A DNA stretch of 64,000 nucleotides from JBBDMC01 sp963826055 (GTDB lineage Bacteria; Pseudomonadota; Alphaproteobacteria; Rhizobiales; Kaistiaceae): positions 1-64,000 of the forward strand of contig CAWGVO010000021.1 of the NCBI GenBank assembly GCA_963826055.1. Direction: 5' to 3'. The notes below the pieces were generated by a model, which saw only the letters and a list, made by a program, of their open reading frames with translations, ran no database searches and was not told where the DNA came from. Positions 16,672 through 25,596 of the stretch are shown here, one piece after another. Position numbers and translations under genes: made by a program. Positions within the stretch are counted from its first letter, which is position 1; each line of letters starts with the position of its first letter.

Positions 16672-17649
16672 TCATTGGACCACGTACCGCGGCGGTTGAT
16701 TGTCGATCAGAAGCCGCGTGACGTTCTCCCAGGCCGAACGAAACAGATGTGCCCATGACTGACGGGTGATGCCGGCGATGTGCGGCGTCAGGATCGTTCG
16801 GTGTGCTGCGGCATCAGACAACCTCAGGAGAGGATTGTCGGGCGTCGGCGGCTCGCTCGAATAGACGTCGATGGCGGCACCGCCGAGGCGCCCGGCTTCC
16901 AGGGCGGCGGCCAGCGCAGCTTCGTCAACGATGCCACCGCGCGACGCCTGGATCAGCACGGCGCCCGGCTTCATCGACGACAACCGTGCGGCGTCGATCA
17001 GGTTTTGGGTGGTGGCGAGGAGGGGAACGTGCAGCGAAACGACGTCGGCGCGCGCGAGCAGTTCATCGAGGGTGAGGGACTGCGCCCCCAGCGCATCGGC
17101 GGCGACGCGGTCGCGCGGGGCGGGGTCATGGTATGCGATACGGGCGCCGGCCTGCCTGAACCGGCGGGCGACGGCGGTGCCGATTTCGCCCATGCCGACG
17201 ATCCCGACCAGCAGGTCATCAAGGCCGTCTACGTTGTCAGCCAGCAACCGGGCGCGAAACGCGGCGTAGTCGCCGCCGCGGATTGCGGCGCTCGCCTGGA
17301 CGAAGCGGCGGAGCAGGGCGGAGGCGCAGGCCACCGCGTACTCCGCGATGGCATCGTTGCTGCCACCGGGAACGTTCGCGACCGGAATGCCGAGTGCCTT
17401 GAGGCCGCTGGTGTCGACGCGATCGACCCCGGCACCGGTCACCTGGACGAGGCGGATGGCACTGCCGGTGAAGAGGTCGAGCGGAAGCTTTGGCCCGACG
17501 GCGGGAATAACAAGGGCGGCGGCGGCCTTCAACGCGGCGGGCATGGCGGCATCGGCCGGTGCCATGTAGGTGATGTTCAGGGCCGGCGGTGGAGCGACTC
17601 CGACGCGCGTGAAATCGGCCTCGGGGCGAAGGCAGAGCACGTCGGCCAT
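16672..17649 (-). CDS. D-isomer-specific 2-hydroxyacid dehydrogenase
   Basis: A 325-residue NAD(P)-dependent dehydrogenase of the SerA/hydroxypyruvate-reductase superfamily. The dinucleotide motif is GIVGMGEIGTAVARRF. The catalytic set is Arg in IQASRGGIVDEAAL, Glu in the following helix, and His in LTPHIAG. VTGAGVDRVD and PGGSNDAIAEYAV mark the substrate domain. The ATG at 17649 overlaps the cupin stop by one base (TGATG), so the two are translationally coupled. It probably reduces or oxidises an intermediate derived from the ABC substrate. The exact 2-oxoacid is unknown. Confidence 0.88.
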   Translation of the reverse strand: MADVLCLRPEADFTRVGVAPPPALNITYMAPADAAMPAALKAAAALVIPAVGPKLPLDLFTGSAIRLVQVTGAGVDRVDTSGLKALGIPVANVPGGSNDAIAEYAVACASALLRRFVQASAAIRGGDYAAFRARLLADNVDGLDDLLVGIVGMGEIGTAVARRFRQAGARIAYHDPAPRDRVAADALGAQSLTLDELLARADVVSLHVPLLATTQNLIDAARLSSMKPGAVLIQASRGGIVDEAALAAALEAGRLGGAAIDVYSSEPPTPDNPLLRLSDAAAHRTILTPHIAGITRQSWAHLFRSAWENVTRLLIDNQPPRYVVQ

Positions 17650-18039
17650 CACCGCGCTCCTTCGGGTTCGTCCCACGACGGGAACTCGACCGTCACCGGC
17701 CGGATGTCACTGACCGGAAAGAAGCACATGAGGCGCAGTACATCGGTTCCGGTGTTGTAGGTGGCATGCCGTTCGCCGGCGGGAACGAGAATGGTGTCGC
17801 CGACCGAGATGCGGGTATTCGCCACTGTCGGTGCGGGTGACGCCCTGGCCGGCGAGGACGTGGATGGATTCCTCGACATCGCGGTGAATGTGGGGGCCAC
17901 GGGCGGCTCCGCCCGGTTCGATCTCCACCAGGCGGACGGTGGAGCTTGCGGCGCCGACATCGGCGCCCACAAGCTCACGCGCGCGCCGTCCCGGCAGGTT
18001 CATCGCCCTCGCATCCCTGAGGACAATGACTCTGGCCAT
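17649..18039 (-). CDS. Small cupin-domain protein, one frameshift
   Basis: A single-domain cupin of 129 codons once one extra base around 17815-17822 is removed. Motif 1 reads PHIHRDVEESIHVLAG and motif 2 GDTILVPAGERHATYN; both metal-ligand His groups are present, one on each side of the break. Start ATG and stop overlap their neighbours by one base each (TGATG), placing it firmly in the operon between creatininase-like and dehydrogenase genes. Such small cupins often are isomerases, dioxygenases or lyases of small acids. Confidence 0.8.
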
Positions 18040-18842
18040 CAGGTGACCTCGCGCAGGTATTTGACCTCCGCCGTCCCGCCGAGGGCGCGTTCAAGCTGGA
18101 GAAACAACTCGGTCGCCTCGGTCGCGATCGCATCGGCGATGGTGTTCACCATCACAATGCCGCGCTCGGCGGTGGCGCCGACGGGGTCGCCGTACCAGCC
18201 GGTCGGCGCGATGTTGCGGATGTCGGTCAGTACAGGCTGGTAACTCCGCGTGCGGCGAAGCTTGTCCATGTGACGGCCGCGGACGTGGTCGGAGGAGCGG
18301 CCGACGCGATCGAGGTGGACCAACTCGGGGCGGGTGGCGAGTACCGCCAGCGCTTCGATCTCGCCGCCGTGGGTAAGGCCGTTGCACTCTTCGCCGTAGA
18401 GCTCGTCGGCGACGTAGCAGGCCTGGACGGTCAGTACGGTCATCCCCACCCGGCGATGCAGGTCCTCGGCGGCGATGGCGAGCGAGGGGATGTTGCCCTC
18501 ATGCCAGTTGACGATCATCAGCTGCTTGGCGCCGTGCCCCGCGGCCGACTCGCATATCTCGGTGACGACGCGGATGTAGGTGGCCGGCGTGAAGGTCACG
18601 GTGCCGGCGTAGGGCATGTGCATCGGGGTGACGCCGACCTGGGGGCCGGGGAGGACGACGCCGTCCATTTTTTCCGCCACCGCCGCGGCAACCAGCTCGG
18701 CTGCGAAGGAGTCCGTGCCGGTCGGCAGATGGGCGCCGTGCTGCTCAACGCTGCCGGTCGGCATGAGAACCAGGGGATTGCGCTTGAACTGCTCGGCGAT
18801 CTCCGGCTGGGTCAGTTCGGAAAAGATGCGGGTCGCCGGCAT
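18039..18842 (-). CDS. Creatininase-family amidohydrolase
   Basis: A 267-residue creatininase-fold enzyme. Metal-binding motifs are GSVEQHGAHLPTGTDSF (residues about 30-46) and the central NWHEGN in place of the usual NGHGGN; the active-site Glu region is GLTHGGEIEALAVLA. The family opens cyclic amides (creatinine) or hydrolyses formamides such as in mycofactocin and riboflavin pathways. The ATG at 18842 has AGAGG eight bases upstream; a GTG at 18851 that overlaps the upstream stop (GTGA) is the alternative. The His-Glu substitution in NWHEGN is worth attention for specificity. Confidence 0.88.
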   Translation of the reverse strand: MPATRIFSELTQPEIAEQFKRNPLVLMPTGSVEQHGAHLPTGTDSFAAELVAAAVAEKMDGVVLPGPQVGVTPMHMPYAGTVTFTPATYIRVVTEICESAAGHGAKQLMIVNWHEGNIPSLAIAAEDLHRRVGMTVLTVQACYVADELYGEECNGLTHGGEIEALAVLATRPELVHLDRVGRSSDHVRGRHMDKLRRTRSYQPVLTDIRNIAPTGWYGDPVGATAERGIVMVNTIADAIATEATELFLQLERALGGTAEVKYLREVT

Positions 18843-18847
18843 CTTGG

Positions 18848-19924
18848 TCACCTCTTTACCAGCCGTTCCCGGGCCGCGTCGCGGACCTCGTCGAGAGGGA
18901 CCAGCGCACCGTTGCGCTCAATAGAGCTGAGCGCAGCATAAACGCTGGCGAGCGCCGCATTAGCGTTCGCAGCACTGAGTTCGTTTTCTTTTCCCGACCG
19001 GCAACTTTCGGCAAACAGCTCAAGCTCGGTGCGGAACATGTTGGACTCCGGCTCGGTCAGAACCTCGCGGCTGCCGTAGCCGTCCTTGCCGCGCTGGATA
19101 TAGAGCGTCGAGCTGGCAACAAGTTTCTCCGGCGTATCCCAGGTGCCGAAATCGATCTCGTAGTGCATCAGGCCCCTGGAGCCAAACACCCGCACCGCGA
19201 AGACACCCGGCGAGGTCCAACAACTGCCGACGTAGCCAACCTTGCCGTCAGCGAACTTGAGCAGCGTCATCGACTGGTCGTCGACCTCGGCCCCGACGGG
19301 GGACAGTTTCGACGCGATCGAACTCGCGCTGGTAACGTCGCCGCCGAGGTAGTGGACCACATCGAACATGTGGATGGAGAGCTGCGACAGGGGGCCGCCG
19401 GGGGCGCGGTCCTTGTACCAGCGCCAGGTCTGCGGCGTCAGCTCCAGCGCCCGCTCGTTGGAAAAATTGGCTTCGATGAAGCCGACGCGGCCGAGCTCGC
19501 CGGCATCGATGCGCCGGCGGATCTCGCGAATACCACCCATGAGGCGGGCGCTGTGGCCGACGGTCACCGTGACGCCATAGGTCTCCTGCAGCGCCTGGAT
19601 GGCGAGGCCATCCTCCAGCGTGCTGGCGATCGGCTTCTCGGTGTAGACGTGCTTGCCCGCCTTGGCGACCTCGCGCGCAACCGGCAAATGCTGCTCGTTG
19701 GGGACGGTCAGGATGACGCCGGCGATGTCCTCGCGGCACAGCAGCGAGGTAAGTTCAGGGACGGAAGCTACGCCAGTGTCGGCCGTGAAGGCCTTCCGTT
19801 TTTCCTCGGAGCGGCTGAAGGCGGCGACGATCTCCATCTGATCGGAGAGCGTTGCTGCGCGGGTGAGGACCCGCGCCCATCGTCCCAGTCCTACTATTCC
19901 AAGCTTGGTCTTGCCGCCGGTCAT
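18848..19924 (-). CDS. Gfo/Idh/MocA-family oxidoreductase
   Basis: A 358-residue NAD(P)-dependent dehydrogenase. The N-terminal Rossmann motif is GIVGLGRWARVL; the family signature EKPIA lies near residue 96, and the C-terminal sheet domain has HMFDVVHYLGG, the substrate-site His region. The family acts mostly on sugars, cyclitols and pseudo-sugars. It starts with ATG and is preceded by a 117-base gap that holds an inverted repeat (19948-19961), so the promoter for the enzymes and the ABC transporter probably lies here. Confidence 0.88.
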   Translation of the reverse strand: MTGGKTKLGIVGLGRWARVLTRAATLSDQMEIVAAFSRSEEKRKAFTADTGVASVPELTSLLCREDIAGVILTVPNEQHLPVAREVAKAGKHVYTEKPIASTLEDGLAIQALQETYGVTVTVGHSARLMGGIREIRRRIDAGELGRVGFIEANFSNERALELTPQTWRWYKDRAPGGPLSQLSIHMFDVVHYLGGDVTSASSIASKLSPVGAEVDDQSMTLLKFADGKVGYVGSCWTSPGVFAVRVFGSRGLMHYEIDFGTWDTPEKLVASSTLYIQRGKDGYGSREVLTEPESNMFRTELELFAESCRSGKENELSAANANAALASVYAALSSIERNGALVPLDEVRDAARERLVKR

Positions 19925-19947
19925 TCCCGCGCCTTCGCCGTTGATCC

Positions 19948-19961
19948 CGTATTACTATACG
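19948..19961. promoter_or_regulatory. Inverted repeat CGTAT-TACT-ATACG, candidate GntR-family operator
   Basis: A perfect dyad with arms CGTAT (19948-19952) and ATACG (19957-19961) lies 24 bases upstream of the Gfo/Idh start, in a small AT-rich patch. FadR-subfamily GntR regulators typically bind short dyads of the GTAT-N-ATAC kind. The regulator at 21331-22074 in the same cluster is the obvious candidate. Confidence 0.45.
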
Positions 19962-20009
19962 ACAGTGTGATCGAACGTCAACGCGTGCCTGTGATCTGGC
20001 TCCCGTGAC

Positions 20010-20042
20010 AGGTGCCGGGTCAGCCGTTGGTGCCCGGCACCT
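20010..20042 (-). terminator. Hairpin at the end of the LVIVD gene
   Basis: AGGTGCCGGG (20010-20019) and CCCGGCACCT (20033-20042) form a 10-bp perfect stem with a 13-base loop, touching the stop codon of the LVIVD gene. There is no T-run on the minus strand, so it may act as an mRNA 3-prime stabiliser or a weak or Rho-assisted terminator. Confidence 0.4.
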
Positions 20043-21275
20043 CAGAAATCCATTTCGAGGACGTAGAGCCCGCCGACGTGGCGATCGACGGTGTAGACGA
20101 TGCCGCGCTCGTCAACGAAGACATCGTTGAGCTGGATGGAGCCGGTCGGCGCGCCGGCGGGCGGCGGGGGAACGAAGCAGGCGACTTCACGCGGCTGAAA
20201 CTGATTTGAGATGTCGAAGGCCCGCGTGCCACCGTTGAAGAAGGTCCCGAAAATCAGCTGTTCGGACTGAAAGGACGTCGGCGTGGGGATGTTCTCGTGG
20301 ACATTGTGGGCGCCGAAGCGGCCACCACGGTGCTTGAAGGCGTCAAGTGGCGGCAGCGGCAGCGTCGAGATCGGTACCAGGTTTTCCTCGTAGCGCGCAT
20401 CGACGATCCACATGAGCTTCGGCCAGTCAGCCGCCGCATCCTTGATGGACTCGTTGGTGACGACGAGAAGCTCGCGCTCGAACAGCGGCAGTATGGTGTG
20501 TGTGAAGCCGAGGTAGGGTGGCGCGTTGTTCCACTGCGAGACGACCTTCGGATTGCTCTTGTCGGCGATGTCGAGGATAACCACGCCGCCGTCGACGCAG
20601 CCGAGGTAGGCGCGATCGCCGCGTTGGGGATAGACGTTGGTGTTGTGCACGCGGAAGCCGGCGCCGCGCGGATTGTGCTGCACTGGCAGCGCGTGCGTAT
20701 CGCCGACGCGAACGCCAGGAACCCACCAGCGCCCCACTTCCTCGGGCTTCGAAGGGTTGCGCACGTCGATGATCCGGTAGAACTGGTCATCGCCGGGACG
20801 GTGCGACTGGAAATCGGCGGCACCCGCCGACATGTGAACGTATTCGCCGTCGCAGAACCAAAGCTGATGGACGCCGCGCGAATGGGGTCCGGAGGCATCG
20901 AAGAAGGCGATCGTTTTCGGCGCCTCCGGGGTCGAGATGTCGAACAGCTCCATGCCGGCCGGCTGCTGACCGTGCTGCTTGGTCTGGTAGGCAACCGCCA
21001 TCGTGTTGCCGACGATCTCGAGCGAATTGGAGCGCATGTACGGCTGGGGAAGGTCGGTCTGGATCACCAGCTTCGGCGCCCGCGGATCGCTGACATCGAC
21101 GGCGGTGAAGTTCTTCGGCGCGGCCTCGTGGGCAAGCCACAGGATTCGCCGACCATCCGGGGCGATCTGAATCGCCATTCCCTCGCCGAGACCGCCGAAC
21201 CCGTTCAGGTCGTGGTGGGCCAGCTGCTTTGAAACCGTAAACGTCCGACGGTTGGGGCTCGACAGCGACGGTCAC
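20042..21275 (-). CDS. LVIVD-repeat beta-propeller-like protein, one frameshift
   Basis: A repeat protein with blades such as KNFTAVDVSDPRAPKLV, GMELFDISTPEAPKTI, FYRIIDVRNPSKPEEV, GGVVILDIADKSNPKVV and TRAFDISNQFQPREV, each an LVIVD-type strand unit. The DxxDP turns are well kept. No signal peptide is visible. The best start is GTG at 21275 (GGGAGGGAAGA just upstream), but the frame changes near 21224-21228; removing one base joins VYGFK to QLAHHDLNGFGGLGEG and gives 410 codons plus stop. A shorter form starting at ATG 21178 would lack the first blade. The protein may be a lactonase or a carotenoid-cleavage-like propeller, but no catalytic set can be assigned. Confidence 0.72.
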
Positions 21276-21330
21276 TCTTCCCTCCCTGATGATCCGGCCG
21301 GCGAACGAAGCGCGCCCTACGGACAATCGG

Positions 21331-22074
21331 CTAGAGCGTTTCGGTTTCGGCCTCGCCGAAGATGCGCATGATCTCCGCGGCGGCGTTCATCGCCTCCTGG
21401 CGGGCGATCTTCTCGGCAAGTTCGCCGTCGCGTTTCTTCAGCGCCTCGAAGAGGTCGCGAAGTGCGGCGACACTCTGCTTCGACCGGCCGGTGGAGCGCT
21501 GCGGATGGCCGAGCCCGAGGGCGCGCCAGCGCCAGATGCGCGCGTAGAGCGTGGCGATCATGGAGGACAGCGACTCGCTGCCGGCGCCTGCGAACAGGAT
21601 GTTGTAGAACTCGTTCTTCACGGCAAGGATGACGTCCGGGGTGCCGTCGCGGTAGGCGGCGGCGGTCCGGTCAAGGGCGCCCTTGAGCTCGGCGACGTCC
21701 CTGGCCGAAGCGTGGGCCACGAACATGCGCGCGGCGAGCCCCTCCAGCACGGCGCGTATCTGATAGAGGTCTTCCGCCTCCGCCCGGGTCAGTTGCCTGA
21801 CGATCGGCCCCTTGTTGGGGATCGTTTCGATGATCGATTCGGATTCGAGCTGGCGCAGCGCCTCGCGGATAACCGTCCGCGACACGCCGGTCATGTCGAT
21901 CAACTCGCGTTCGATCAGGCGGGAGCCGGGCGGAAGGCGCCCCTGGACGATCGCCGTGCGCAGGGCGTCGACGACGTCGGCGCGCAACGGTGCCGCGCGC
22001 TTCTTGACCACCGGGAAATTCAGCCCGGCGGTCGTCAGCGCCGAACCCGCCTTCTCGTCGTTGGTGTTGCGCAT
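21331..22074 (-). CDS. GntR-family transcriptional regulator, FadR subfamily
   Basis: A 247-residue regulator. The winged helix spans residues about 25-90 (LRADVVDALRTAIVQGRLPPGSRLIERELIDMTGVSRTVIREALRQLE), and the all-helical FCD ligand-binding domain runs from about residue 100, with candidate metal-binding residues in RAVLEGLAARMF. The FadR/FCD subgroup senses small organic acids. It lies between the amidohydrolase and the LVIVD gene on the same strand and is the likely local regulator of the 13-23 kb catabolic block. The ATG at 22074 is used; the upstream open frame has no family similarity. Confidence 0.88.
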   Translation of the reverse strand: MRNTNDEKAGSALTTAGLNFPVVKKRAAPLRADVVDALRTAIVQGRLPPGSRLIERELIDMTGVSRTVIREALRQLESESIIETIPNKGPIVRQLTRAEAEDLYQIRAVLEGLAARMFVAHASARDVAELKGALDRTAAAYRDGTPDVILAVKNEFYNILFAGAGSESLSSMIATLYARIWRWRALGLGHPQRSTGRSKQSVAALRDLFEALKKRDGELAEKIARQEAMNAAAEIMRIFGEAETETL

Positions 22075-22197
22075 TACCCGTGCCGTCTTGTGCGTCGCGC
22101 CCCAGTCGGCCGTGCAAGTCGGTGCCGCCGACGCGCTTGCATAACTTGCTCCGCCGTCACGCGCCACGCAAAAAGCTCACCGGGTCACCCGGCCGCG

Positions 22198-23160
22198 TCA
22201 GAGCCGAAGCAGACGTGTGGCGTTGGCGCCGGCTATCGCGGCCCGATCGGCCTCGGAAACCGGGGTCTCGTGGAGCCATGCGGCGCCGGCGGCGTTTTCC
22301 ATATAGGGGTAGTCGACAGCGAACAGGATACGGTCGGCGCCAAGCTCATCGATGCAGCAGGCGAGCGCCGGCGTCGAGAAAAAGCCGCTGGTCGTAATGT
22401 AGAAGCCGTTGGTGAAGACCTCGCGGAAGCGGATGGTCTTCTGGCCCGGCCGGGAAAGCGCCTCGTCGATCCGCCAGATCAGGAACGGCAGGGTCTCGCC
22501 GAGATGGCCGAGAACGATCTTGAGGTCGGGACAGGTATCGAAGACGCCGGCCAGAACCAGGCGGAGCGCGTGGGTCGCCGTTTCCACCGTAAAGCCCCAG
22601 GCGGCGCGGGTGACGGTCGGGAAATCGGCGGCGTACTCCTTGAAGTAGGCATCGACGACGGCCGGGTGCGGCACCGACGGGTGCAGATAGATCGGGACGT
22701 CCAGGCGCTGTGCGCGCTCGAAGATCGGCCAGAACCTCCGGTCATCGAGGAAGGAACCGTTGGCAAGGCCATGGATCATGGCGCCCTTGAAACCGAGTTC
22801 ACTGACGGCGCGCTCGAGTTCGTCGGCGGCCGCTACGGGGTCGGCGGTGGGCAGGGCGGCGAAGGCGGCGAGCCTGTCGGGGAAGTCGGCGATGGCGCGA
22901 TGGAGCCGGTCGTTGACGCGCCGCGACAGGGGTATTGCGACGTCGGCGGCGAGCAACTGGGTCGAGGGGGATCCGTGGGAGAGCACCTGCACGTCGATGC
23001 CGGCTTCGTCCATTCCCCGGATGCGTGCGGCGCCGATATCGGCAAGCCGCGCCGCCAGGGTCTCGGCGCCGCGGCGGACCGGCGGGAAGGTCGACGCCAG
23101 TTCAGCGTCGACATAGTGCTCTTCGACGGCAATCACGGGCTGACCGGAATCGAGCGGCAA
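22198..23160 (-). CDS. Amidohydrolase of the ACMSD / gamma-resorcylate decarboxylase family
   Basis: A 320-residue TIM-barrel amidohydrolase. The N-terminal metal motif is EEHYV (EEHF/HxH-type), with YLHPSVPHP, GHLGETLPFLIWRID and the C-terminal Asp in AVDYPY. This pattern belongs to ACMSD-type decarboxylases and hydrolases acting on aromatic or enol acids. It starts at TTG 23160 with AAGGAGA seven bases upstream; extending further would add an unconserved stretch. It is transcribed toward the FadR regulator and is divergent from the FGE gene at 23285. It probably degrades a product of the same pathway as the downstream operon. Confidence 0.82.
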   Translation of the reverse strand: MPLDSGQPVIAVEEHYVDAELASTFPPVRRGAETLAARLADIGAARIRGMDEAGIDVQVLSHGSPSTQLLAADVAIPLSRRVNDRLHRAIADFPDRLAAFAALPTADPVAAADELERAVSELGFKGAMIHGLANGSFLDDRRFWPIFERAQRLDVPIYLHPSVPHPAVVDAYFKEYAADFPTVTRAAWGFTVETATHALRLVLAGVFDTCPDLKIVLGHLGETLPFLIWRIDEALSRPGQKTIRFREVFTNGFYITTSGFFSTPALACCIDELGADRILFAVDYPYMENAAGAAWLHETPVSEADRAAIAGANATRLLRL

Positions 23161-23284
23161 GATCCGTCTCCTTTTCGCAGCGCGCAGATTAGGAACGCCG
23201 GGCGAGGCGGTAAAGCGCCGGTGTTTTTCCTTCAATTTCCGTCCGGGAAGTCCTAGTTGTAGCCACTCAGGTGATGACCCGGAT

Positions 23285-24280
23285 TTGACGGACGTGCGCG
23301 GCATGGGATCGGACGCGGATCAGGCGACCGCTGTGGAAGGCCAGCAGAAATCCGCCTGTTGCACGCCGGCGCGGGCGGAGAGGCTTCTGCCTGCCGCGAA
23401 CGGGCCCGTGGTGGCGGCCGCGACGCGCGGCGCGCGTTCCAATGCGATCCCGGTCACCGGCGGGCGCGTTTTCGTCGGGACCGATCGTCCGGTCATTCGC
23501 GTCGACGGGGAGGGGCCACGGCGTTCTGTCACCATCAATGATTTCGCCCTCGAAGCGCAGGCGGTGACCAACGCCCGCTTCGCCGAATTTGTCGAGGCGA
23601 CCGGATACGTCACCGAGGCGGAGCGGTTCGGCTGGTCGGCGGTGTTCGTCGGCCTGCTGCCTGACCGTGCGCGGCCGGTCAACGATGCTCCCGGGACGCC
23701 ATGGTGGGTGCGCATCGACGGGGCGCATTGGCGGACACCGGAGGGGCCGGCCAGCGACATCGCCGAGCGGATGGACCATCCGGTGACGCAGGTTTCGTGG
23801 GCGGATGCGTGTGCGTTTGCCAAGTGGGCAGGCGGTCGCCTGCCGACGGAGGCGGAATGGGAGCACGCCGCCGGCAACGCGGACGGGCGCCGGTTTCCGT
23901 GGGGCAATGAAGAGCCGAACGACGACGACATGATCTTCTGCAACGTGTGGCAGGGACGATTTCCTACCCACAACACCTGCCGCGACGGCTACATGGGGAC
24001 GGCGCCCGCTGCCAGCTTCGAGCCGACCGAGGCCGGCTTCTACAATCTGTGCGGCAACGTTTGGGAGTGGAACGCCGACGCTTTCAGGGTCCGCTCGCTG
24101 TCGCGCGCGGCCAAGACCCGCAACGACCGGGCCCAGGCCGAATCGGAAAAGGTCCTCAAGGGCGGTTCGTTCCTCTGCCACATCAGCTATTGCTATCGCT
24201 ACCGCATCGCGGCGCGCATGAGCCTCACGCCGGACAGCGCTGCGAGCAACGTCGGGTTCAGAGTTGCTTACGACGGCTGA
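23285..24280 (+). CDS. Formylglycine-generating enzyme (sulfatase-modifying factor)
   Basis: FGE converts a Cys or Ser in sulfatases to C-alpha-formylglycine. Family landmarks are FALEAQAVTNARFAEFVEATGY, WADACAFAKWAGGRLPTEAEWEHAA, FPWGNEEP, GNVWEWNADAF and the active-site segment GGSFLCHISYCYRYR. The two cysteines five residues apart (Cys292 and Cys297 counted from the ATG at 23303) match the copper-binding catalytic pair of genuine aerobic FGEs, which many paralogues lack. The start is uncertain between TTG 23285 and ATG 23303. The N-terminal CCTPAR also fits bacterial FGEs. No sulfatase gene is visible in the window. Confidence 0.9.
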   Translation: MTDVRGMGSDADQATAVEGQQKSACCTPARAERLLPAANGPVVAAATRGARSNAIPVTGGRVFVGTDRPVIRVDGEGPRRSVTINDFALEAQAVTNARFAEFVEATGYVTEAERFGWSAVFVGLLPDRARPVNDAPGTPWWVRIDGAHWRTPEGPASDIAERMDHPVTQVSWADACAFAKWAGGRLPTEAEWEHAAGNADGRRFPWGNEEPNDDDMIFCNVWQGRFPTHNTCRDGYMGTAPAASFEPTEAGFYNLCGNVWEWNADAFRVRSLSRAAKTRNDRAQAESEKVLKGGSFLCHISYCYRYRIAARMSLTPDSAASNVGFRVAYDG

Positions 24281-24480
24281 CGTGGCGGCACGTCGACACT
24301 GACGTTCATTTACCGCCGCAACTCCATCCACGGCCGGTCCGCATCGAGCCGCTCGTCCGGCCCGATGCCTGTTTGCGCGGCTCAGGACGTCGAGCGTCCG
24401 ACCGGATTCCCCGATGGCACAAAGCGGCGGCGGCCCCAGGTCACGCGCCCCTTAACTCGAAACGATACCGATTCCAAGCT

Positions 24481-24496
24481 TCCAAAACGTTTTGGA
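24481..24496. promoter_or_regulatory. Perfect 16-bp palindrome TCCAAAACGTTTTGGA, LacI-type operator
   Basis: The palindrome lies eight bases before the lacI start codon, with the central CG typical of LacI-family operators. It overlaps the position expected for transcription start or early leader, so binding would repress the regulator and the whole downstream operon. A second half-site-like CGAAACGATACCG lies at 24458-24470. No copy is visible between lacI and the binding-protein gene. Confidence 0.75.
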
Positions 24497-24503
24497 GCGC
24501 GCC

Positions 24504-25550
24504 ATGAAGCAGGTTTCGCCGTCGCGCCGACAGACCGGGTTGAAGCAGCTCGCCTCGGAGCTGGGCGTGTCGATCACGACCGTATCGCGGGCGCTCGCCG
24601 GCTACAGCGACGTGAGTACGGAGACCAGGGCACGGGTTACCTCCGCTGCCCGCGAGCGCGGTTACGTGCCGAGTCGGGTCGGGCGCATGCTGGTTCGCGG
24701 CCGTACCGACTTCATCGGCATGGTGCTGCCCATGCGCAGCGGTCAGCTCATCGATGCCTTTCTGGGCGAATTCCTCGTCGGACTGAGCGAGGGCTTCGCG
24801 ATGCGCGGCCGCGATCTGTTCCTGGCGCCGACGAAGGGCAGCGGCAGCGAGCTCGACGTGCTGCGGCACATCGTCGACGGCGACCGCGCCGACGCGATCG
24901 TTCTCAACCGTCTCGAGGTCGATGATGCCCGCGCCCATTTCCTGATCGAGCGGGGCTTCCCGTTCGTGGCGCACGGACGTCTGCTGACCGGCAGCCGACC
25001 GTTCGCATGGTTCGACACCGACGGCGAGGCCGCGTTTGCCGCCGCCGCGCGGCTGCTCGTTTCCCTCGGGCACCGCCGCTTTGGCCTGGTTACCATCGCC
25101 GAGCCGTTCACGTTCGCGCATCTGCGCCAACGCGGCCTGGAACGGGCGCTCGGCGAGGCCGGGCTCTCTCTGTCGCCTGACGCGGTTGTGAGAGTGCCGA
25201 TGTTCGAACGAACCGCCGCCTTGGCGGCGGCCGAACAGCTTCTGGCGCTCGAGGACAGGCCAACCGCCATCCTCGGCATAACCGACGCGCAGGCGCTTGC
25301 TGTGCTCGACGTGTGCCGGGAGCGCTCAATCGCCGTGCCCGAACAGCTTTCGGTCATCGGCTTCGATGACGTGCCGGTCGCCGCCTATGCGAGTCCCCCG
25401 CTGACCACCTTCGACCAGCACGCGCGCGAGAGCGCTGCGATCGTCGCAGACATGGTCATGGAACTGCTGGACAATCCGGCGCCGAACATCTCGCCGCGCT
25501 TGATCACACCGGACTTCGTACCGCGCAGCAGCCACGGCCCGGCACCGTGA
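24504..25550 (+). CDS. LacI-family transcriptional regulator
   Basis: A 348-residue repressor. The helix-turn-helix TGLKQLASELGVSITTVSRALAGYSDVS and hinge ARERGYVPSRVGRML are followed by a periplasmic-binding-protein-like sugar domain (residues 60-340) ending in SVIGFDDVPVAAYASPPLTTFDQ. It starts at ATG 24504, immediately after the palindromic operator. The downstream ABC transporter and hydrolase are on the same strand, which suggests a local regulator responding to the imported glycoside. Confidence 0.92.
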   Translation: MKQVSPSRRQTGLKQLASELGVSITTVSRALAGYSDVSTETRARVTSAARERGYVPSRVGRMLVRGRTDFIGMVLPMRSGQLIDAFLGEFLVGLSEGFAMRGRDLFLAPTKGSGSELDVLRHIVDGDRADAIVLNRLEVDDARAHFLIERGFPFVAHGRLLTGSRPFAWFDTDGEAAFAAAARLLVSLGHRRFGLVTIAEPFTFAHLRQRGLERALGEAGLSLSPDAVVRVPMFERTAALAAAEQLLALEDRPTAILGITDAQALAVLDVCRERSIAVPEQLSVIGFDDVPVAAYASPPLTTFDQHARESAAIVADMVMELLDNPAPNISPRLITPDFVPRSSHGPAP

Positions 25551-25596
25551 GACGATCTTAGAGGCATTCAAGAGAAGAGCAACAATGGAGGAAACG

